Source: an uncultured Flavobacteriales bacterium (lineage in GTDB: Bacteria; Bacteroidota; Bacteroidia; Flavobacteriales; Crocinitomicaceae). From it: a DNA stretch of 6,148 bases. The notes beneath the pieces are model-generated. The model was not told the DNA's origin. It ran no database searches and saw only the letters and a list, made by a program, of their open reading frames with translations. The stretch covers positions 1-6,148 of the forward strand of contig CAMLET010000215.1 of the NCBI GenBank assembly GCA_946479125.1, in the 5' to 3' direction. The position numbers were made by a program, and so were the translations under genes. This document shows, piece by piece, positions 1-6,146 of the stretch (position 1 is its first letter; the number at the start of each line of letters is the position of its first letter).

Positions 1-1050
1 CTTCATAAAAGTTTGAACCAGTTGATTCATTCACGGTCATACCGACAAATTTCAAATGCTTACGGAAATCTGGCAACAAATGAAAAGAAGCGTGGTGATT
101 ATAAGGAATCGGTAAAATACTTTGAGTTACAGAACAAGTACGAAGACAGTGTTGTGCTGTTCCAGGGAAGTAAAAATCAGGCTGAAATGTTTGCTAAATA
201 CCAGCTTGAAAAGAAAGAACGTGAGATTGCTGAAAACAATGCTCAACTAGCTGAAAATAAAGCAGAAATTGCCGAAGCCAGTTTCAAATCCTTAATGCTG
301 ACTTCCATTTCTGTGACATTGGTTTTACTTTTCATTGTTGTTTTCCTGTATTTCAGAAGTAAAAGAAAACAAGCCAGAGCTGAATTGATGCAAACCAAAA
401 AAGAGGAAAAGTTGTTACGCGAACAGCAGTTGAACGAACAGAAATTGGAGATTTCACGAGAATTGCACGATAATATCGGTTCACAGATCACATACATGAT
501 CAGTTCAATGGATAATTTGACCTACGTAGATTCTGAAAATGAGCCAATGAATAATTCGATCCGGAATATTTCTGAATTTGGTAGAGAAACCATGCAGGAT
601 TTGCGAAGTACCATTTGGGCAATGAATTCTGAAGATGGTTCTTTAGATGCGCTTGTGCACAAGTTAGAAGAGTTGCGTTCTAAAGTCCAACTTCCAATTG
701 AAATTCAGAATAATGTTGAAAGTAATCCGGAATTGAAAGCTACGGAAATGCTGAATATGTATAGAATCATTCAGGAAGCTATCCAGAATTCATTGAAGTA
801 TGCTGAAGCGTCTGAAATTCGGATTTTGATTGATGAAACAAATAAAGGGCTGAAATTCGAAATCAGAGATGACGGAAAAGGGTTTGACTCAAAAACCAGT
901 TCTTACGGAAATGGAATCATGAATATGAAACACCGAAGTAGTAAAATGAATGCTGCTTTTGAACTTGTTTCTGAACCTGGAAAAGGAACTTCAGTGATCT
1001 GTTTATTGAAGTCTAGGGCAAATGTCGTATTGAATATGGGGCAGCTTTAA
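1..1050 (+). CDS. Sensor histidine kinase, TPR/coiled-coil type with HisKA_3 domain (5' partial)
   Basis: C-terminal part of a membrane sensor kinase that would autophosphorylate on histidine and pass phosphate to the regulator encoded next. The frame is open from base 1, so the start is outside the window; the TTG at 13 is only an internal leucine codon. In order: the end of a TPR-like helical region (about bases 1-150, with AYGNLATNEKKRGDY), three clean heptads of coiled coil (223-285), one transmembrane helix (about 292-351) ending in positive residues RSKRK, a second charged coiled linker, and the dimerisation/phosphoacceptor domain with RELHDNIGSQ (His codon 466-468). The ATPase domain follows: N box QEAIQNSLKYA (772-804), G1 RDDGKGFD (865-888), G2 GNGIMNMKHR (907-936) and EPGKGTSV (973-996). 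All key residues are present. The family normally has a signal peptide and several TPRs upstream, so half or more of the sensor region may be missing. The ligand is unknown. The short tail after the last ATPase strand (about 11 residues) is not recognisable. Confidence 0.95.
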   Translation, partial: LHKSLNQLIHSRSYRQISNAYGNLATNEKKRGDYKESVKYFELQNKYEDSVVLFQGSKNQAEMFAKYQLEKKEREIAENNAQLAENKAEIAEASFKSLMLTSISVTLVLLFIVVFLYFRSKRKQARAELMQTKKEEKLLREQQLNEQKLEISRELHDNIGSQITYMISSMDNLTYVDSENEPMNNSIRNISEFGRETMQDLRSTIWAMNSEDGSLDALVHKLEELRSKVQLPIEIQNNVESNPELKATEMLNMYRIIQEAIQNSLKYAEASEIRILIDETNKGLKFEIRDDGKGFDSKTSSYGNGIMNMKHRSSKMNAAFELVSEPGKGTSVICLLKSRANVVLNMGQL

Positions 1051-1060
1051 ACGATTTTTG
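1030..1060 (+). promoter_or_regulatory. Possible internal promoter for the response regulator gene
   Basis: TTG at 1030-1032, a 20 bp gap, then GATTTTTG at 1053-1060. This matches the Bacteroidota primary sigma consensus (TTG, about 19-21 bp, TAnnTTTG) except for the first base of the -7 box. It would start transcription roughly 15 bp before the regulator ATG. In AT-rich DNA such matches occur by chance, and the 30 bp spacing also fits simple co-transcription with the kinase. Confidence 0.2.
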
Positions 1061-1080
1061 AGAAAAATTAAAGACACTTT

Positions 1081-1734
1081 ATGATACGCATAGCCATAGC
1101 CGAAGACAACCCATTTCTTGCCAAAAGTATTCAGGATAAGATTGCCCTTTTCAAAAATGAGCTGATCTGTAAATTTCACGCTTCAACTGGTAAGGAAATG
1201 GTCGAATTTCTTGAGAAAGATTCGAATGTGGATGTTATTCTGATGGACATTCAAATGCCGTTTATGGATGGAATTGAAGCTACTGAAATCATCAGTCAGC
1301 GTTTTCCGAAATGCAAAGTAATGATGTTGACGGTTTTGGATGACGACGATCATATCTTTAGAGCCATTCAAGCTGGAGCAAATGGGTATTTGTTGAAGGA
1401 TGAAACTCCGCCAATGTTATTGAATAGTATAGTGGGATTAATGGAAGGCGGTGCTTCAATGTCAGCTGGAATTGCGTTGAAAGCGCTGAAGTTATTGAGA
1501 AATCCGATCAAGGTCAATGAGAAAATAACTGAAGAAGAAATCAATCTTTCGTCGCGTGAAATAGATGTTCTTACGCATTTGAGCAAAGGATTTGGCTATA
1601 AGCAAATTGCTGAAAGTTTGTTCCTCGCTCCATCAACGGTTCGTAAGCATATCGAGAATATCTACGTGAAACTTCAGGTGCATTCAAAAATTGAAGCCAT
1701 TCAAAAAGCACAGAAACATCGGATTATTGAATAA
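1081..1734 (+). CDS. NarL/FixJ-family response regulator (receiver plus LuxR-type HTH)
   Basis: DNA-binding response regulator of 217 residues, the usual full length for the NarL class, and almost certainly the partner of the kinase ending 30 bp upstream. The receiver (about residues 1-120) has the acidic pair E8/D9, phosphoacceptor D56 in LMDIQMPFMDG, the switch threonine T84 and conserved K106 in YLLKDE. After a linker of about 35 residues comes the HTH: LSSREIDVL (156-164), then SKGFGYKQIAESL, and the recognition-helix region PSTVRKHIENIYVKL (184-198). Phosphorylation normally releases the HTH for dimerisation and promoter binding. The ATG at 1081 is chosen because the receiver begins directly at residue 2 (IRIAIAEDN). 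There is no Shine-Dalgarno sequence, only A-rich DNA ahead of it, as is usual in Bacteroidota. Target genes cannot be told from this window; the neighbouring envelope genes are convergent, so proximity alone does not implicate them. Confidence 0.96.
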   Translation: MIRIAIAEDNPFLAKSIQDKIALFKNELICKFHASTGKEMVEFLEKDSNVDVILMDIQMPFMDGIEATEIISQRFPKCKVMMLTVLDDDDHIFRAIQAGANGYLLKDETPPMLLNSIVGLMEGGASMSAGIALKALKLLRNPIKVNEKITEEEINLSSREIDVLTHLSKGFGYKQIAESLFLAPSTVRKHIENIYVKLQVHSKIEAIQKAQKHRIIE

Positions 1735-1754
1735 ATACAACTCTGCGCGCTCTT

Positions 1755-1792
1755 TTTCTCTGTGGTTCATTATTAATGAATATAGAGAGAAA
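1755..1792. repeat. Imperfect nested inverted repeat in convergent intergenic region
   Basis: Inner hairpin TTCATT-ATT-AATGAA at 1766-1780 (6 bp stem, 3 nt loop), enclosed by TTTCTCT (1755-1761) pairing with AGAGAAA (1786-1792). GCG at 1793-1795 can also pair with CGC at 1748-1750 if four bases are bulged. It starts about 20 bp after the regulator stop codon. No T-run follows on the plus strand, so it is not a classical terminator; it may stabilise the 3' end of the mRNA or be chance. Confidence 0.35.
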
Positions 1793-1841
1793 GCGTTGGT
1801 TTGAATGGTCAATGTACGGACGTGATTTTCATAAAATAAAA

Positions 1842-1866
1842 AAGGCTGTTCAAAACGAGCAGCCTT
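1842..1866. terminator. Bidirectional intrinsic terminator between convergent genes
   Basis: AAGGCTGTTC (1842-1851), loop AAAAC, GAGCAGCCTT (1857-1866): a 10 bp stem with one G-T wobble. On the minus strand it is followed by TTTTATTTTAT (complement of 1831-1841), making a strong terminator 17 bp after the stop of the OmpA-family gene. On the plus strand it is followed by CTATTTTTA (1867-1875), so it could also stop transcripts from the kinase/regulator pair. Convergent position and tails on both sides support a shared terminator. Confidence 0.85.
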
Positions 1867-1883
1867 CTATTTTTAGGTTTGAT

Positions 1884-3389
1884 TTATAGGGTTTGTATGA
1901 TAAACTCTACTCGTCGGTTTTGTTGTTTGCCTTCAGCAGTTTCATTTGTTGTGATCGGCTTGCTTTCTCCAAATCCCTGAGAAGTTAATCGATCAATTGT
2001 AATTCCGTGTTCAACCAAATAATTCAATACAGATTTCGCACGATTCTCTGATAGACTTAAGTTGGTGTCATCGTTTCCAACATTATCTGTGTGACCACGA
2101 ATTTCAATCTTCATGGTTGGATTCTGCTGTAAGATCTTTACCAATGCATCCAATTCAGTTCTCGATTCAGGAAGTAAGTCCCACTTATTCGTTTCAAAAA
2201 AGACATTGTTCAATCGGATTACGGTTTCCAACTTGATAGGTCGAAGTAGAATGTCATGTTTTACAGTTGTGAATTCTCCTTTGTCTTTCAAGTCCAAATG
2301 AACAGATTCCGCGTAGAAGCCTGGTAATTGCGCGCTGATGGAAAAGTTGTTTCCATATGGAAGTACAAATCTGTAAACTCCTTCGGCTAAGGATGATTTT
2401 CCAACTCCCTGAACAGAATTCAGTGTTAGGTCAGTGTAAGATAAATCTGCGGATAGTGCGGCGCCTGTTTCTGCGTTCTGCACTTTTCCTTCAACTATGA
2501 TCACCGGATTTGGTTTTACTTCTTCTTTCACTTTCTCCAATGAATAGCGATAAATATCAGATGAGCCGTCTCTTGTGCTAATCATGAATGCATTTTTTCC
2601 TGTTGGCGAAACAATGAAGTAGGCATCCCATTCGTTGGTATTGATTTCCGAACCAAGATTTTCAGGTTCCGACCAGTTCAACCAGGAATCATCACTTCTA
2701 TGAACAACATAAATGTCTGAGCTTCCAAAGCCGTTCGACCTTACTCCTGAAAAGTACATGGTATTTCCGTCGGCAGCAATGAATGCTCCAAAATCTCCTG
2801 GTACAGTGAAGTTGAGTTTTTGTGGTTTCGTCCAATCGTTTCCACCAGTATTTCTCGACATGTACAATTCAGAATTCGGACTGTTTTTCTCTTCAGAAAA
2901 CGAAAGGATCATTACGTTTCCGCCAGGAGCCATGCACATATCCACGTATTTCCCTCGTACCATGAAATCATAATTCTTAATGTGCATTTCTTCCGGATCC
3001 GACCAGCCTTTATCTGTCAATCTTGAAATGGAATACCCTGATCGTTTGAACTTTCCAAATTTGTCAATTACACCTTTAATTACGCGTGTTTGTCCATCAG
3101 GCGATTGATAACTCAAATCATTTTTCTGCAACGTATTGAAGGGAAATCCCAAATGTTTCGCTTCTGAAGTGATTTGATCGTTTTCAAGGGAACACCACCA
3201 AATGTCTTGAGTATCACCAAAGTCAGTGTTTCCCGGATGTGCTTCACGAATGAAGAATAGTTTGCTTCCGTCGGGTGTAACATATGGCGAAAGTTCTGTG
3301 TATTGACTATTCGCCAGTGTTCCAACGTTTTCCATTTGCCCAAATGAGATAATGGGCAAAATGGAGTAGAGGATGACTAGTTTTTTCAT
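1884..3389 (-). CDS. OmpA-family protein with PD40 beta-propeller and carboxypeptidase-regulatory-like domain
   Basis: Exported, peptidoglycan-binding envelope protein of 501 residues. A signal peptide covers residues 1 to about 18 (MKKLVILYSILPIISFGQ). Residues about 30-285 carry PD40/WD40-like beta-propeller blades, seen as repeats of SPYVTPDGSKLFFIRE (34-49), AFIAADGNTMYFSGVR (202-217, then GSSDIYVVHR) and AYFIVSPTGKNAFMIST (256-272, then GSSDIYRYSL). Residues about 296-385 (VEGKVQNAETGAALSADLSY onward, with GVYRFVLPYG) look like a carboxypeptidase-regulatory-like beta-sandwich. Residues 390-501 are an OmpA C-terminal domain with GHTDNVG (432-438). Asp435 and Arg450 are spaced 15 apart, as are the diaminopimelate-contacting Asp and Arg of OmpA, so wall binding should be intact. 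The domain order resembles PorE of type IX secretion but lacks its N-terminal TPR. The ATG is 2 bp after the upstream gene's stop, implying one transcript, and the terminator at 1842-1866 closes the unit. Exact role and partner are inferred. Confidence 0.93.
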   Translation of the reverse strand: MKKLVILYSILPIISFGQMENVGTLANSQYTELSPYVTPDGSKLFFIREAHPGNTDFGDTQDIWWCSLENDQITSEAKHLGFPFNTLQKNDLSYQSPDGQTRVIKGVIDKFGKFKRSGYSISRLTDKGWSDPEEMHIKNYDFMVRGKYVDMCMAPGGNVMILSFSEEKNSPNSELYMSRNTGGNDWTKPQKLNFTVPGDFGAFIAADGNTMYFSGVRSNGFGSSDIYVVHRSDDSWLNWSEPENLGSEINTNEWDAYFIVSPTGKNAFMISTRDGSSDIYRYSLEKVKEEVKPNPVIIVEGKVQNAETGAALSADLSYTDLTLNSVQGVGKSSLAEGVYRFVLPYGNNFSISAQLPGFYAESVHLDLKDKGEFTTVKHDILLRPIKLETVIRLNNVFFETNKWDLLPESRTELDALVKILQQNPTMKIEIRGHTDNVGNDDTNLSLSENRAKSVLNYLVEHGITIDRLTSQGFGESKPITTNETAEGKQQNRRVEFIIQTL

Positions 3390-3391
3390 GA

Positions 3392-4270
3392 CTATTCAGT
3401 TTCGCGTTTCACCTCGTGAACACCCAATTTATTCAGTTTACGTTTGATGTTGATTCCGAATGAAACATTCATGAAAGGCCCATCCAACGGTCTGAAGCCC
3501 AATTCTGTTTTGATGTAAATTGGTGCCTGCATTTTTCTTCTTTCTGCTGGCATCGCAATTAATCCGCAACGGAAACCGATTCTTCCAATTGAAGTATTCA
3601 CTTTATTGTCTGTTTGAATATCTCGAAGTGAAGCCATTGGATGAATGGTTACGTCTGCATAATATCTGCGGATAAATCCTGCACCCGCTTCTCCGAAATT
3701 ATCAGTGTTCATTCTTAAATTCATTTGAGAAGTCAACTGAATCCCAGCGTAAATTCCTGTCCAACGGTATTCGTATGTTTCAGTTAGTGTTGCGTCGTCA
3801 TCCGGATCGTATGTTTCCTTGTTGGTTAGAAATCCTGCTCGAACACCTAAAGATCGCATGTTTTGAGCTGGAACTTTGATGAATTTTGTTTCAGTGTATT
3901 TTTTACCACCGCTTTCCCATTCTTTCACGTCGAGCACTACTTTCTGATTACGAGTGATGGTTTTCTGAGTTAGATTCAGGAATCCTCCCAATTCAAAATT
4001 CACACGAGGAATACCTAAAAGATTCAACCAGCCTCTTCTGAATGTAGCCTCGGCTCCGAATTTGTTGTTGTAACAAGCGTACGGGCTAATTCCAATTCCG
4101 AATGAAGTTCCTGAAATGTTATTCAATGGGAATTCTGTTTGTAACAGGTCGAAATTGATGTACAGATTGTTGACATCCATTGGATCGTCTTTAGTAATCT
4201 TGTACTGAACATCTTGTCCGAAAACTGCCGTACCGAACACGAATGAGAATGCAAAAATGATTGTTTTCAT
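3392..4270 (-). CDS. Secreted beta-rich protein of unknown family, probably outer-membrane barrel
   Basis: I do not recognise the family. The protein is 292 residues with a signal peptide (MKTIIFAFSFVFGTAVFGQ, cut after about residue 19). The mature part consists of many alternating, aromatic- and glycine-rich stretches suitable for membrane beta-strands, for example SFGIGISPYACYN (56-68), KFGAEATFRRGWL, VNFELGGFLNL (90-100), SLGVRAGFL, WTGIYAGIQLTSQMNL (170-185), RRYYADVTIHP, GRIGFRCGLIAM (229-240), IYIKTELGF and FMNVSFGINI (266-275). They are separated by polar loops, one strongly acidic (DPDDDA, 155-160). This suggests a barrel of roughly 8-12 strands, though the end is a charged tail (KLGVHEVKRETE) rather than a terminal aromatic residue. 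An ATG at 4300 is in frame, but the start at 4270 gives a normal signal peptide and leaves room for the promoter at 4290-4320. The stop lies 2 bp before the OmpA-family gene, so the two products probably act together. It lacks the N-terminal features I would expect of PorP/SprF. Confidence 0.82.
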   Translation of the reverse strand: MKTIIFAFSFVFGTAVFGQDVQYKITKDDPMDVNNLYINFDLLQTEFPLNNISGTSFGIGISPYACYNNKFGAEATFRRGWLNLLGIPRVNFELGGFLNLTQKTITRNQKVVLDVKEWESGGKKYTETKFIKVPAQNMRSLGVRAGFLTNKETYDPDDDATLTETYEYRWTGIYAGIQLTSQMNLRMNTDNFGEAGAGFIRRYYADVTIHPMASLRDIQTDNKVNTSIGRIGFRCGLIAMPAERRKMQAPIYIKTELGFRPLDGPFMNVSFGINIKRKLNKLGVHEVKRETE

Positions 4271-4289
4271 AATGGATTTGTTTATGAAA

Positions 4290-4320
4290 CAAAATTGCAT
4301 CAGATTGCTTGTGAGGACAA
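4290..4320 (-). promoter_or_regulatory. Candidate Bacteroidota-type promoter for the barrel/OmpA pair
   Basis: On the minus strand, TTG (4320-4318), a 20 bp gap, then CAATTTTG (4297-4290). This matches the TTG / TAnnTTTG consensus of the Bacteroidota primary sigma factor with one mismatch in the -7 box. Transcription would begin near 4283, giving a leader of roughly 13 nt before the ATG at 4270. It overlaps the alternative upstream ATG (4300), which supports the shorter protein. Confidence 0.45.
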
Positions 4321-4346
4321 TACGACATGTGCCCTATTTAGAAAGC

Positions 4347-4388
4347 AAAAGTCAAAAGGTAAAAGTTAAAAAGTAAAAGTTAAACGGG
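4347..4388. repeat. Short A-rich tandem repeat (14 bp unit, about 7 bp sub-period)
   Basis: Three consecutive 14 bp units: AAAAGTCAAAAGGT (4347-4360), AAAAGTTAAAAAGT (4361-4374) and AAAAGTTAAACGGG (4375-4388), the last degenerate at its end. Each unit is itself two heptamers close to AAAAGTT. The array lies between the OstA-like gene and the promoter of the barrel gene. It may be slippage-prone spacer DNA or an upstream A-tract element; no function is shown. Confidence 0.7.
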
Positions 4389-4394
4389 TAGAGT

Positions 4395-4434
4395 GGGTGG
4401 TTTTCGTAACTAAATGAAGAAGGATTTACCACCC
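4395..4434 (-). terminator. Possible 3'-end hairpin of the OstA-like gene
   Basis: GGGTGGT (4395-4401) pairs perfectly with ACCACCC (4428-4434) around a 26 nt loop. Within the loop, TAAAT and ATTTA (4411-4415 with 4424-4428 region, slightly overlapping the outer stem) can form an alternative small stem. It begins 3 bp after the OstA stop on the minus strand. T-rich sequence follows only about 12 nt further on, so it is at best a weak or atypical terminator, or a transcript-end stabiliser. Confidence 0.3.
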
Positions 4435-4437
4435 TCC

Positions 4438-6108
4438 TTAATCCTCTCTCGAGGGAGGAGATTCAGTCTTGCTTTTCTTTTCTGGAGCCGGGTTATCGAG
4501 CGGAGTAGAGATATCTGGTTTCACCAATAGTTCCTCCCATGTTTTTGGGCGAAGTGCTGGATTCCAGCTAAAATCTTTCAGGAATTTCATGGTTTCCTCA
4601 ATCTGATTCATTGGATAGAAATGTCCGTCTGGCTGATTGATGAACGAAACGCGTTTCACTTCACCCGAATCCAGGTAGACAACAAACTTACCCGCTACCA
4701 AATAATTCAATCCTTTTCGTTGAATGATGGTTGCAGAATCGGTTTTCTTTTCTTGTTCGGGATAATAGATCAATGAAGCGCTGGAAATGATCTCGGCTTT
4801 CACCAATTCATGATCTTCTTTCGGTTTTTTCTGAAAGTATGCCCAGATTTCCTTGCCCGACATTTGGTTGTAATACTTTTCGGTAGAATCTACAAGACTG
4901 GCTGCAAATGCGTTATTACGCAAATGAAGTTTATCAATGATGGTGTCATTCTTCATATACACGGTTACCGTATCGCCATGAAGTTCGGAGTTCTTGGTCC
5001 AGAAATAAGGTGTTCCGAATAGGTCAATCCGTAGAGAGTCTTTGTCGTAAACCAAACTATCAGCCTTTGCCTGAAGTTGTCGGTTATACATTCTAACATC
5101 TTTGTATCCTGTAACTCGCTGCGTTTTTTGTAACGAATCTCTATGGTGGAAAAGTGTGTCCGCACGAACGTATAGTGTATCTGAACCTTTCTTTAGAATA
5201 GCCAGTGGAAAATCGGTTGCGATGTCCAAATGATTGATTTCGTCGCTTTTGACAAATCCGCCCCTGAGTTCCAGTTTTTGAACAGTATCAATAAGTACAA
5301 CGTTTCCTCTTCCAATGGCAAGTTTCAGTTTTGGAGCGTAGTACAAACTATCGCCGCTAATAAATTTTCCGTCGTCTTCAATTCGTGCGTTCTTCTGCAA
5401 AACACCTTCTTCGGTTTGAACATCATACCAACCTGAAGAACAATACATTTTCGTTTCCTTGGGCGGGATTTCTCCAGGCTTCTTTTGGGTTATTACAGTT
5501 GGACCTTTGAAGAAAACACGATGAATCAGGTAGTTGTAATGCAGCGTGTCGGTGGTCATTTTTAGATTCTCACTCTTGTAAACAACATTTCCGCTGAAAA
5601 AAGATTCTTCTGTATTGGGATAGAAGTAACCAACTCTACTTGTCAATACTTCTTTTGTCCCAATGTTCTCAATCTTTCCACCATGTCTGTAAATGGCTTT
5701 GGAGGATTTTGCATCATATTCCAACGTATCTGTTGTGAGTTTGTATTCTCTGTCGCGAACGCGGACATTTCCCCAAAGTTTGGCTTTTCTTGTTTTTCCA
5801 TTATAATAAAGCGAATCACAAAACAAGTTTAATGAATCGCGTTTATTCAACTGAACTTTGCTGTAAACCCATAGTTCTTGAGTTTTTCGTTTCAGGTGCG
5901 CCGAATCACAGTACATGATGTTTCCCTGATAAGTGAAAACCAAAGTTCCTGTAAGTCGTTCTAGTCCTGAACGTTCGTCGTATGAAAGTCGTTTAGAACC
6001 TGGAAGCAATTGCAGCCAATCGCCTTGTGCGAATGAAAACTGGTCAAACACAAAAAATGCGCTAACGAGTAGCGCAATTTTTAAAAAGTATGTGTTTGAA
6101 TTTGTCAT
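4438..6108 (-). CDS. OstA/LptA-like family protein (Bacteroidota multi-repeat form)
   Basis: Exported protein of 556 residues, probably part of lipopolysaccharide transport across the periplasm or of outer-membrane assembly; role inferred from family. A signal peptide spans residues 1 to about 28 (hydrophobic core IALLVSAFFVF, ending SFAQ). Residues about 35-400 are a ladder of OstA-type beta repeats, each opening with an (x)DSLxY-like turn: MYCDSAHLKRK (65), LFCDSLYYNGKT (95), TTDTLEYDAKS (125), TTDTLHYNYL (185), SGDSLYYAPKL (251), RADTLFHHRD (315), KADSLVYDKD (348) and HGDTVTVYMKN (377), with GNVxV-like strands between. Residues 417-530 form a second conserved-looking part (GKEIWAYF, SASLIYYPE, INQPDGHFYPM, FSWNPALRPKTWEEL). 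The last 25 residues are charged and Pro/Ser-rich. It is much longer than proteobacterial LptA (about 185 residues). The ATG at 6108 is fixed by an in-frame TAA directly before it. There is no promoter in the 40 bp visible upstream, so it may be co-transcribed with a gene outside the window. Confidence 0.9.
   Translation of the reverse strand: MTNSNTYFLKIALLVSAFFVFDQFSFAQGDWLQLLPGSKRLSYDERSGLERLTGTLVFTYQGNIMYCDSAHLKRKTQELWVYSKVQLNKRDSLNLFCDSLYYNGKTRKAKLWGNVRVRDREYKLTTDTLEYDAKSSKAIYRHGGKIENIGTKEVLTSRVGYFYPNTEESFFSGNVVYKSENLKMTTDTLHYNYLIHRVFFKGPTVITQKKPGEIPPKETKMYCSSGWYDVQTEEGVLQKNARIEDDGKFISGDSLYYAPKLKLAIGRGNVVLIDTVQKLELRGGFVKSDEINHLDIATDFPLAILKKGSDTLYVRADTLFHHRDSLQKTQRVTGYKDVRMYNRQLQAKADSLVYDKDSLRIDLFGTPYFWTKNSELHGDTVTVYMKNDTIIDKLHLRNNAFAASLVDSTEKYYNQMSGKEIWAYFQKKPKEDHELVKAEIISSASLIYYPEQEKKTDSATIIQRKGLNYLVAGKFVVYLDSGEVKRVSFINQPDGHFYPMNQIEETMKFLKDFSWNPALRPKTWEELLVKPDISTPLDNPAPEKKSKTESPPSRED
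4442..4459. repeat. Palindrome spanning the 3' end of the OstA-like gene
   Basis: TCCTCTCTCGAGGGAGGA is an 18 bp palindrome with one G-T position, centred on CTCGAG: a 7 bp stem with a TCGA loop when drawn as a hairpin. It encodes the last residues of the protein (PPSRED). Adjacent CCACCCTCC (4429-4437) echoes the same composition. It resembles a REP-like palindromic unit that reaches into the coding end, but only one copy is visible here, so dispersal is unproven. Confidence 0.45.
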
Positions 6109-6113
6109 TTATC

Positions 6114-6146
6114 TCATTTTCCTTTGATTTTTAAGTTATGGGTTAT
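6114..6146 (-). CDS. Possible C-terminal tail of an upstream gene (fragment)
   Basis: On the minus strand a frame open from the window edge reads ITHNLKIKGK and stops at TGA (6116-6114), 5 bp before the OstA-like ATG. Such close spacing would fit an operon, and a basic C-terminus is plausible. Only ten codons are visible, so this may equally be non-coding leader DNA. No family can be assigned. Confidence 0.2.
   Translation of the reverse strand: MTHNLKIKGK

Noticed and set aside
13..15. TTG at 13 as the start of the histidine kinase
   Set aside because: The frame is open back to base 1 (LHKS before it) and the residues on both sides belong to a TPR-like helical region, so this is an internal leucine codon.
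243..497. Minus-strand open frame inside the kinase gene
   Set aside because: It is antisense to the coiled-coil, transmembrane and phosphoacceptor segments, and its Ser/Cys/Phe-rich composition mirrors the Lys/Glu-rich sense strand.
2713..3026. Plus-strand open frames within the OmpA-family gene
   Set aside because: Overlapping short frames antisense to a well supported coding region, with no domain or export signal and low-complexity composition expected of shadow frames.
3392..4270. Assignment of the barrel-like protein to PorP/SprF of type IX secretion
   Set aside because: The pairing with an OmpA/PD40 protein is suggestive, but the N-terminal signature I associate with PorP/SprF is not visible, so the family was left open.
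4271..4300. In-frame ATG at 4300 as the start of the barrel-like gene
   Set aside because: It adds MQFCFINKSI before a normal signal peptide and overlaps the candidate promoter; the ATG at 4270 is the better choice.
4347..4388. CRISPR-like array
   Set aside because: The units are 7-14 bp, directly abutting, with no spacers and no cas genes nearby.
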